DNA from: Macrothele yani
Taxonomy: Eukaryota; Arthropoda; Arachnida; Araneae; Macrothelidae
Reading direction: 5' to 3'
Assembly (NCBI GenBank): GCA_039090855.1
Contig: CM077025.1
Coordinates: 101,970,489-102,034,488, forward strand
DNA length: 64,000 bases
The notes below the pieces were generated by a model. The model was not told where the DNA came from, did not search any database, and worked only from the letters and a program-made list of their open reading frames with translations. Both the position numbers and the translations under genes were made by a program. Position 1 is the stretch's first letter; each line of letters opens with the position of its first letter. This document shows, piece after piece, positions 36,001 through 48,000 of the stretch.

Positions 36001-39000
36001 TCTACAAAGTAATGACAAGTCAGGTGACAAAGTTTATCCGATCACACCTGTTGTTCACCCCATCAGGAGAGGACCAAGTGCACATCAACTGGAGTTGAAC
36101 TTAAAATATCTTCCAGAAAATGAAGAAAAGTCGCAATTTTTTTTATAAAAAAGAGTGGGGAGGAGAGTGTACCTCCCACCTAACTAAACAAGCAATAGAA
36201 GACATCAAAAAAGTTCAGCCGCCCCGGTGGCGCAGTGGTCTAAGCGATGGCTACTGATCATTCGTCCGAAAGGGGTCCGGGTTCGAATCCCGTTGAGGCA
36301 TGGAGGTTGTGTTTGTCTTACGGCACTGGTTCTCTCCCTTCACTGGAACCAGTGGCCCTAAATTAGGAGGGACGGGTGACTGCTTATAGCCCATTGAGTT
36401 GCTCACGGTGGTCGTTAAACCCTCAATCAAAAAAAAAAAAAAAGCACAATAATTTCCAGGAGTCAAAATAAAATTTAAAGACTTTTCCAGAAGTCTGAGG
36501 TGAAATAAGGTGAAAAAGGCCCATTGAAGGAGCTCTCCTCAAATTCCAGGAGGTGTACAAACCCTAAAAATATAATATGTGCATTACCATGTATAACCAT
36601 CATGCATTTATGTAAGTAAATTGTACTTCATATTTCTTCACCTTATGTAGTTCAGGTGATGCGTAACATCACAGCCTCTCCTTGACAAATGTCAACCCCG
36701 CCTTCTCGTGGTGCATCCTGTTCCCACTAAAGGGGCTCTGACGACCGCAAATAGCGGTATAACTATACCATCGGGATCAGAGGAAATGCTATCCCACACT
36801 CACCAACCCGCTTGGCCAGCGTGGTGAGTTATGGCCAAACACCTCCAAAATGACTCTACAACTTAAATCTTGGCCCTCAGTCTCCGGCAGCTGGAATGTA
36901 CCTGGCCAAGGCAGCGGCCAGTGCGACATGAAGGCAGAGGGTGCTAAGAATCCCCGGAGGACCGGACTAGGCTGCCATTTGATGCTGACCTTGGCTACCT
37001 ACAACGGACGCTCCCTATCTTCTGATTCAAGGCTTCTTGAATTGGAAGAGGAACTACAAAGGATCAAGTGGGACATCGTCGGGCTAAGTGAGGTAAGGAG
37101 AAAAGGAGAAGATCTCATTGAACTGAAAAGTGGACATCTCTTCTACTATCGTGGGACAGATACTGGCAGAACTAGTGGTGTTGGATTTATAATAAACAAG
37201 AAACTGAAGGATAAAGTGGTAGAAGTTGAAAGTTCCTCTGACAGAGCTGCACGACTCGTTATCCAACTATCGAGAAGATACCAGGCTCAGATTATTCAAA
37301 CTTATGCACCCACCACAAGTCATCCTGAAGAAGAAATTGAAGAATTTTATGAGGAAATTCGTCATCTAAATAATAAAGGTAAGCAGCACTTGAAGATAAT
37401 TATGGGAGATTTCAATGCAAAAATAGGGCACCGGCAACAGAATGAAACTTCAGTAGGTAAATTCGGTCACGGCAACAGAAACCAGCGTGGAAATACTCTC
37501 GTTGAGTTTGCAGAGGCAGAAGGATTTTTCATCTTGAATTCCTTTTTCAAGAAAAAGCCACACAGGAAATGGACATGGAGACATCCAATTGGGACGACAA
37601 GTGAAATTGATTTTATTATGTGTAACAAAAAATTCGTCATCGAAGACTGCAGTGTGCTGAACAACTTCAACACAGGTAGTGACCATAGATTGGTGAGATG
37701 TAAGATGCACCTCAACACTAAACTGGAACGTGGCAAGCTCATAAGACAAACAGAATGTATTGACATAACCAACCTTAAAAAACACCATAATACTTTCAAG
37801 TTGGAACTGAAGAACAGATTCTCTGCTTTAGAAGGCCTAACATCGGAAGAAGTGGATATTTCGGAAGTTAACAGAAAAGTAACCAAAGCTCTTATGGAAA
37901 CAGCAACAAAATTAGCTGGGTCTAAGAACAAGTTGCATGTAAACAAATTATCAGGAAAAACCAAAATGTTGATGCAAAAAAGAAGAGAGATGAGGACAAC
38001 TAAAGAAGATGTGACTTCCAAAGTGGAATATATAGACCTGTGCAAGACAGCACGAAAAAGTATCACTGAAGACGTAAGGAAATTCAACTGTGAGCTAGTG
38101 AGGAAAGCAATTGAAAACAACCAAAGCCTAAAGATAGCAAAGGGACATCTCAGTAAGGGAAGAAAACAGATTATGGCTCTGAGAAAAGAAGATGGTTCTA
38201 TAACAAGAAATAGAGGCGAAATTTTGACAAGAGTAAAAGATTTCTACTCCAAATTATATGAAAGGGATGATACATGTACTCCAGACATCATGAAAGGTAC
38301 CAGAGTTCTTCCAGTCCTCCCAGTAGAAGTTGCTCATGCAATCAAGAACATGAAGCGGGGGAAAGCTCCAGGAGAAGATGGAATTACTATAGACATCATA
38401 CAAGAAGCAAGTGGAGAAATTGAAACAGTACTCGCCCAAATTTTCACTCGATGCCTTAATGAAGGGAAGATTCCTGAGGATTGGAACAATGCTACAATGA
38501 TCCTGCTACATAAAAAAGGTGACATTGAGGATCTCAGGAACTACAGACCTATCAGCCTCCTATCAGTGGTTTATAAAATCTTCACTAAAGTTCTTTCACA
38601 CCGCTTGAAGGTAACACTGGACATGGCTCAACCGAGAGAACAAGCTGGATTCAGGAGTGGCTACAGCACAATAGATCATATCCACGTACTGAGAGAACTA
38701 ATTGAAAGAGCGAGGGAATATGAACTTCCATTGTGCATGGCTTTTATCGATTATGAAAAAGCCTTTGATTCGGTGAAACCATCAGCAGTTACCACGGCTC
38801 TGAAATCCTGCGGTATTGAAGATGCATACATTAATATTATTAATAACATCTATGAAAATGCAAGTGCAAAGATTCGGCTGTTTGAAAATACAACACACAT
38901 AAAAATTGGAAAGGGAGTGAGACAAGGTGACACCATATCTCCGAAGCTCTTTAATGCCACATTGGAAAATGTCTTTCAATCACTGAACTGGGAAAACAAA

Positions 39001-42000
39001 GGGATAAAGATTAATGGAGATTATCTAACCCACCTTCGTTTTGCTGATGACATAGTCATTTTTGCAACTACCCCATCAGAGCTGCAGAGTATGATCCAGG
39101 AACTTGCTGACAAGAGTAAAGAAGTGGGATTAAAAATGAACTTTCAGAAGACAAAAGTGATGTTCAATGCTTTTACAAGAAATGAAGATTTATCGATTGA
39201 TGGAGAACAACTGGAGATAACAGATACGTATGTTTATCTTGGACAGCAGATATCAAGTGAGGGTCACATTGATGAAGAAATTAATCGGCGTACAAAACTT
39301 GCCTGGAGAGCTTTTGGAAGAAACAGCATAATTTTCAAGAGCAATATGCCATTATGTCTTAAAAGAAAAGTGTTTGATCAATGCATCCTTCCAGTGCTTA
39401 CGTATGGTGCAGAGACGTGGACCTTAACTAAAAGAGACATACAAAGGCTGCAGACAACTCAAAGAAGCATGGAGAGGTGCATGCTTGGTATAACCAGGAG
39501 AGATAAGAAGAGGAACTCGTGGATCCGAAAAATGACGAGAGTGGAAGACATCATGATCAGAGTTAAATCCCTGAAATGGCAATGGGCTGGACATACTGCC
39601 AGAAGGACAGACCATAGATGGACAGCCGAAATTTTAGATTGGATTCCAAGGGACAGGAAAAGACCCAGAAAAAGACCACATGGGAGATGGGTGGATGAAA
39701 TTCGTAAATATGCGGGAGTGACATGGAGGAGACTGGCACAAGACAGACCGTTGTGGAGGAAACTTGGGGAGACCTTCGTCCAGCAGTGGATTGATAATGG
39801 TTGACAATGATGATGATGATGATGTAGTTTATGAGAGTGGTTTTGGGCAACGTGTAAGCTACTGAGTATATCTGTTAAATAAATTTTTCTTGAGCCTGTC
39901 AACATTGTTTTTCAGCTTTTTGGCCAACAGCCTGCATCTTTTATTCAAGCTATGAATCTCAGAATGAACGAAATATAAGAATCTCATGTTAAGGTACAGC
40001 AGCTGTCAACAAAAGCAGATTTTTTAGGGGAGGAAGAAAGGATTGTAAATGATTAAAAATTTTAATTTCACAGACAACCCATATGCAGATAATGCTGATA
40101 AAACAAAAAGCTGAAAGTCTATGAAGAAAAATCAATGTCAGTGAAGATACTAATGTTTCAGATAATTCTTTCTGATTTTTAAAATCCCTGTTTATGATCT
40201 ACACCAGTTATTAAAATGTGCACTTGTGAGCTAATTGCATTCAACCTCTAAAATATGGAAACATACAAGTACAACATAACCTCTCATTTAAGGACAGGGT
40301 CTTGGGGTATTTACTTTGTCAATAAAAGAGACGTGTTCTTTTTTTAACAGTTTTACATTACTTCTAGGTTACAGTACACAGAAATAATGGAATGCTCTGT
40401 TTTATGTTTCTTGAAACATTAACACTTTACGGTTACTGGCTATAGATAAAAGTAATCAGGTACACAATTGCAAACTCATAAGTAATCTAACAGAAAAGAA
40501 ATGTCTACATGGGAGGCAATGGGAAAACACTGGAAGCAGCCAAATGATCAGTGGCTTTGGTTTCTGGCTAATCATTTGGGCTGGGCTCAGATTTGAGTCC
40601 AGGACGAGGCATAGGTGGTGTGCTTATCTTACAGCACTAGCTCTTTTCCTTCCTTGGAACCACTGTCTCTGAATTAGAGACAATTAACTATTATAACCCT
40701 CAAAGTTGATCATGGCAATTATTTAAATCCTCAAAAACAAAAAACACTGGTGACTTTTAGCTGGAGTCAAGCCTAAAGGTTTCAGACAGTTAATATATCA
40801 TAAGGGAGGGAATGATTTGTCAGTTGTGGATGAGGATGCAGCCACAGCCACTAATGAAACACTGCTCATTCATGCATGTGAGGTCATACACACTACTGTC
40901 ACTTGGCTGTAACTGGGAGGTTCTAAAATGCTTTGATCAATGTCCACATTGTATCTAAGAGGTTTCACAAAGAGGGAGGGGGGAGTTCATTATATAATGC
41001 ATAGGGGAGTGGCTATTGTTGGGAGGGTCCATATTTGACGGGTCTCCATTAAAAGAAGTTTTACTGTACATAAAAACTTCGAAAATTCTATAAATTAATA
41101 ATTTTTTTCAGAGGGTTTTTTCAAAATCAGCATACAAAATGGAGCACAACTGATCTCTAGTACACCGTGTGGCCAACAAACTTAATACCTCATGTATTTG
41201 AATAAATATTACATCTCTCTCATATCTATTTCTTTATTGTCAACTCAAGACACCACATTCAAATTGCTGAATTGTTCTATTTTTCAGATTGCAGTTTCTG
41301 TCTATCTTCCTTGAAAAGGTCATTTGGTTGATGTGCGAAAGCTTGGAAATGCTTATTTATATATTTTTATGTCAATAAATTAGATTACTAGTATAGTTTT
41401 ACTATTTTCTAGTTTCCACAGCAATGATGCTACTTGTTTTCAATAACTTCTACGATATTTTACTGTATTTAACAGAAAATGAAAAATCACTTTAGTCTCA
41501 TTAATTAACGAAGCATTAAAAGCATAATTTGTACTAAAAATAATTTTTTTACATGATCACAATTAGCATAAAATTGCATGACAAAAAATGTTCGCTTATT
41601 AGGAAGCAAACAAGTTAATCTGTAATTTTACTGAAATTTGTACACCGAAAATGCATTTAGCTATATTTGAAGTAAAGACCAATTTCTTCCCTTTGCAACT
41701 TTCAGTTTCTGTTTCATTGACTGATGCCTGCCAAATGATCACAATTTGCAGAAACAGGAAGAACACTGAATTTACAAATTTTACAACTTAATTACTGAAA
41801 ATTTGTTTTCAGGATGGTCAGCACGAACTGTGTGAGTGACTGACCATTTCAAAGAGATGTTTTTAATGTTTTATCAGTTACAATTTACAGTAAAAAAATG
41901 AAAGCAGCAATGGAAAATCCCTAATACAGTGTTGGACCACCACTGAAGTCCACTACAACATGTATATGTTATGTGTGGCATTGAGTCTACCAATGTCTGG

Positions 42001-45000
42001 AAATCCACAGGAGGAATACGACGTCCATCAGTTCCCACAGATCTTCAGTCAGATTTAGATCTGGGGACTGCGATGGCCATGGTATGCAAAACAGTTCAAC
42101 CTCATTATCTTCAAACCACAGGGTGACCATATCTCATTAGATTGGAGCACTGTCATCCTGAAAGACAACTCTCTTTTCAAAATAGTGATGCTTTACCATG
42201 CAATGATGATGACCACTCAGGACTGTTAAGTATCATTTGACATCAACTTGCCCTCTAAAAGAATCTGAGTCATTGAGTTGTAAGCTTCTTTCAGTTGGAA
42301 TCACAAATGCACTTGTCCATTTGCCACAAACAAAAAGTAGGGTGATTAATCAGACCAAATCTCATTCTGCCAATGCTCCTGAGTCTACTGCTTGTGCACA
42401 TAGCACCAATGGACACAACATGCATTGTCAGGTGTGATGACTGGCTTGTGCAATCCAACTCAACCATGATATCCACCTTTATAAAGTTCTTAGCATACTG
42501 TTTCCGTCAAAACATGCCTCACGTCCTTCATTGACATCCATGCACAACTGCTCAGCAGCTGTTTACCTCCTCCATTTGACACAGTGCATTAATGCTTGAA
42601 AGTTCTGGCCCTAGATTATGTTTAGTTGCAGATGTCTTCTCTGAAGATTTATGTGTCACCATTACCTTGGACACTGTTCCCTGTGACCATAACTCTTCTG
42701 AAACACACTCCAATAATTCACATACTTTATGACTTCAATCAGGTCCTTTCTTGATGACATGGTACCACTAATTACCTCAGTGTTGCCCAGTTTACCTTTA
42801 TGGACATAATGCTAGGCTTTCTGGGATGTTGTCTGCATGCAACATGCAGACAACATCAATGCTACTGTTTTGCATAAAAACCTCAGGCTTGTCACACCTT
42901 AGTGTTTACATTTTGTTTACTATTGCCTGTATATCACTGAAATTTCCAGTTTCTTTCCAATACTGATGTTCAGTGAAGAAAATATAGAATTAAAGTGAAT
43001 TCAATATGGAAAAATGTTTTACAAAATGGTTGAACTGGGATGAGAATGACCATAGAGTGGAGGGAGAGATCATGGCACAATACAACAGTCATGTTCAATG
43101 CTAAAAAAAAAATACCTCATTGAAATATAAAATCATGTCAGATGTTTTCCACATACCTTCAGGGGACATCCATGCTGGGCTATACATTTTCCCCTTTTCT
43201 TGAAAAGAAAACTTAGCATCAGCCATGTTGATTCTTGCAGTAAGTTCATCATCAATCTAAATAGTGTATCATATTAGCAGTATGAGAATACAGAATACCA
43301 ACAGAATTCAGGGCAAAAATTTTAAGATTGCATACAATAAAACTTTTAAAACTCGAACTTTGATGAGTCGAATTTTTCCATAACTCGAAGAATTTCAGCA
43401 TTTTGCTTAAAATTTTCTCCTTTTTCATGCATTTTTTCTTCTAAAAGTCGAATTTCTTAAACTGGAATTTTTCTATAACTCGAAATGTTATTTCGTGTTT
43501 TGTGAAAAAAACCGTAAAAACTGTATTCTAAAACTAGAATTAAAAGAAAAATCCACCCGTTCATAGTCTTGTAGGTGCTGGTGGTCAAACAAGGTCATAT
43601 GCACAACGGGGATCCCCTATTTCATCCACCCTGTGAAGGAGGTGTTTTAATCCCTTCCAGGTGGACCATTTCCGAGGATTTAGCCCTTAGCTACAAGGTC
43701 TGTCCAGTAGCACGGGAGGACAATTCTTTTGCAAGTTCTTTCTTAAGTCTGCATTCTTTTGGGCCCATTTCAGGCAGTGAGTGCTGTGCACCCAGTTTTA
43801 GAAATTTCAAGTCTATCATCATAGTGGAAATTCTTGTGAAGTCGAAAAGGAAGCTGAAAGATCCTTGTAGGAAAAAGTAAAGCTAATACAAGAAGTGGAT
43901 GCTAGGGGAATAAAGAAAAAGATATTGCTGAAACATATGGATTAATTCTATAACTCAAAGTTAATCGTAGTTCCCTTGAAGATTCGAGTTATGAAAGTTT
44001 TACTGTATATCTTAATGAAAGTTTTACTGAACATCTTATGAATAAAATGTTTAAGAAAATAAAAGCAATTTATTTTTAACATTATATATAAGGAAATAAA
44101 TTTACATGTCCCTATGTCATTTATGTTCAAGTCAGGATAATTGCTGGTTTCTATCAATATAGTTTTATAGGTTGAAATGCTACAAGGAAATTGCTATATT
44201 CAAAATAAAGCAGTCTTCAAAAGTCACTAAACATCCCATAGGCAGCACATGCTGAACAAAATCATGAAACAATAATTAGAAATCTACAAATAAATTCATG
44301 CACTTACTTTGCTTTATACCCATCACTTAAGTTTTCTCATGTCTTCCTTCTAGTAACATTTTATGATATCACTACAAAAATAAACCACTGATAACTATAT
44401 GAATATGCAAAAAAAAAAAAAAAAAAAAAAAAAGAAACCTCTCGTTCTCTCTGCATTGGAATTTCATATTTCATGAAATATGTTTGTAGTTTTTAAAAAC
44501 TTCTTTTATTTTTGCCAGAGTAATGGAGGTACCCTCACTTCAAATAATCATCATTTAAGAATACCACATTGTTTACCTTTTATATTGAACCAGTATTGCT
44601 CTAACATCAATTGTTTCTTCTCTGGCATGACAAAATAATTTCTACTTATCCCGCTTCTTCAACTTTGGAGATCATCTCTAGCAATTTAGAAACAAAATCA
44701 CCTCATTTGTATCATATCCCTTTGTCACTGAAGAACAAGCAACTCCAACCACATTACTGTTCTTCCTTTTCTCACATCTCACAGCTTCATGATTACAGGA
44801 CCAAAACAAAATACTACACAATTAAAAAGTGATTTTTTTTCCTCCACACATACACAAAGTTTCAACAAAATACACCTGTTTTTGTTCTTAATAGCAGTTT
44901 TCACATCTTCTAACAAAGTAATCTCTCAGATATATTTTATAAACAGTAAAATTTTATGCACACTGGTGACTCCATGCATTCTTCTTTTATTTTTACAGTT

Positions 45001-48000
45001 GGAACTTTACAAAAATTGTTGTTACAATATGACTTACAGCTCTCATTGGTGACAAATGTATACAATGAGCAACAAATTTAAATTCTACTGACTCTAATTC
45101 TGAAGCAAAAGCAGTAGTGATTTTTGTCACAACCTGTCATTTATACTGTATTTATTGGTTGACAGTAATAAGGATTCCATAAACCTTACAAAACATTTAT
45201 GAACTTTGTTTTTTCACTATTAGTTTCAACTGTTCATTCACATAAATCGAATTAATCTCATTAATTTGAACATTTCAGTTCTAAGTTTCCTTTTTCCAAT
45301 GTCTAACTTCACACCAGCAATCTATCAGCCAAAATCAAAAGGAAGTTGGGAATGATAAAATGGATGCTTTCATTTCCGGAATTTCTAAATTGTTTGAGAA
45401 CAAACTGAGGATTGACTTTTTTTACCTTTTTGTCATCAATGCCACACTGAGAGTTTATGAATGAAACCTTTCATAATTGGTAACCTACGTTATTCAAATC
45501 AAAATTACAGTTGTTTTAAGAAAGTAATAAATCCATACATGTGATTGACAGAACACCACTAGACTTCAAGAAAATGAGATATAAATATTTCACTGAAGTG
45601 TGTCCAAACAGAGAATTATTTTGGTTACTTGCCATCATCAGTGACAGTAATTATTAGTTTTCTCATTGCTCCTATAGTGGTTCAATTATGAACACTTGTA
45701 AAGCACCCCCTCCCCTTTTTTTTGTGCCACTTTATTGTAAGAATTTAACAATATGTGATTAGTTTTCTGCCAAATTCCAACTTTTCACTTCCAAATATTT
45801 GTTTATCCACCATTTTTTACAATTTGCAGGATGTTCTGTACTTTTTATATTTTCATATTATACAAGCATCTGATCCAGTACACATATTTCACTGTTCATC
45901 TCATGCCACTGAATAAAATGGCTACTCAAACAGTACACACCTGTTTTAAATAATAATTCCAGTTTTACTTCTGCAGAGCTGCCATCATTCATACTCAGCT
46001 GGGTGAAAAACACTCCACCCCTGGGAAGGCTAACAGTTAGGTAGTCTGATTGTTTTGTTAACAACTATTTTATTTGACAAGATTAAAATAGTTCATCATA
46101 TTTCTGCTCTGAAAATACCTTATGACAATAGACACAGGATGATACATAAAATGACAGCAGCAGCTCTGCAGAAGTTGGTTTTGATTTCTTTGTGACCACC
46201 CAATGTGATCTACTAAGAGAATGATTCTGCTCTATACACATATACATATTTCATAATGGCTGAAGCAATGTGGATGAAAAGAAACCAGTACATAAGCAAC
46301 AACTCTTTTATGTGAATTCATGCTTCATAAAAATGCTTTCACTCAAACTGATACACTCATCTATGTAACCTGTTTCTAAAACAATGATATGAAGAAATTT
46401 GGTGAAAGTGACTATTATCATAAATGCCTTAGATGAAGTTTGTGACAGTTAACACATAAAGGGAGCAATATAATTTTTTTGCATATTTACTTATTTTGTA
46501 ATTTAACAGCCTCACTACATACTTATGGCTAAAAGAAATTCCTTATTTGGGGTTGATGGCTCAAGGAACACAAGATAGCCAGAACAAAGGACTGGACACA
46601 ACATACATGTATTAACCCAGGACTCAATATCCAAATTTCTGACATACGTTAGCATTTTTTTAACAACATTGTAAGCTGAAAGATAATTTTCCCAAAACAA
46701 AAAGCATGGAAATTTTCTCACAGACAACTTTTCACTTCTCATTTTCACATGTAAAAGCTTGAGACAACAGCTGTGCTTTACTGGGACTGCAATTTCACTG
46801 CCAGATTTCATTGTCTCTGTTATTGTACCTGTGAGGAAGAACCCTACATTACAATATTAATAATAGTAGCAAATAAGAAAGCCATACTGCTACAACTGGA
46901 AGTGACTGATATCTTGCCTATACTGATGAACCAAAATTATTTGATACTGCAACATGTGTGCTCAATCTTCTGCTGGACAAAGCAACCCTACTTTGCAGGC
47001 AATGTTGGCCATGCATTTTGTCATTTCGGTGATGCATCAAGAATGAATCATTGTCACCAGAATGATAATAAAGTCACTGAAATAACTTTAGTTTATCACA
47101 AAATGGTACTGTTAATGTTTGATACTACACTATTATTTTAAATTTAAGACTTAAGAAAAACAATACAAAGTGACCTTAAGGTGGCTACAGTGTGTCACAG
47201 TTTCCAGAAATAACAGTACTGGTACCAAGCAATCTCCATCAGTAAATGGAAATCATGGGGTACTTCTAACTGCTCTGAAAAAAAGTAAAGGGAATTTTCT
47301 TGATTCCAATTTTTATTACATTAATGCGCTTTTTTTTTCTTTATCATTTAAGGTAAACCTGTCATGGAAAGGATCACTTAAAGTGATAGCATTCTGTCAG
47401 TTGCAAACAAATCTTATCAATTTATTAATCAAAAAATTGTAAATTGACGAATTCAGTGACTAATAATTGTATCAATATTAATAAAATATAATTTCCTATT
47501 TTATGAATTAGTGTTTTAGATAATAAAATGATAATTTAGGGCTTTCACCTTTATGTAAAAACAAACTACAGTGAAAAACCTTAACTCAAATTTTTTTTCA
47601 CCATTTTCCCATTTTTAACTTTTCATTAGAAATAATGAGAATTTATGAAATACAGAAAAAATTTACCTTATGCAACTCTGACAAATATTACAAAAAAGTA
47701 AGCAATTTTTTTATGATACATATGTATAATTATTGAGAATTAAGATTTTCACAAACCTTTTGCTTATTTACAATGAAATCATTTGGTATCTATTTTATAA
47801 ATCTTTCATTTCTACAAAATGTTAAAACTGATTCCACATCTTTTCAGACTGACATAAAAGAAAAAAATGAAGAGACTTCACAAGAAATTTAATTCAAACA
47901 CCTTAGTATCTATTACTGGAAAAATATTAAGCATCTTGAAACAAAACTTGAGGAAACTGGAAGAGCTGTCAGCACTAAAAGAAAATGCAATTATAGAATC

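Noticed and set aside
36218..36300. Functional tRNA gene
   Set aside because: A and B boxes are present, but the cloverleaf is not completed and the body and A tail match other SINE copies.
37467..38120. 217-codon minus-strand frame inside the LINE
   Set aside because: Antisense shadow of the intact LINE frame.
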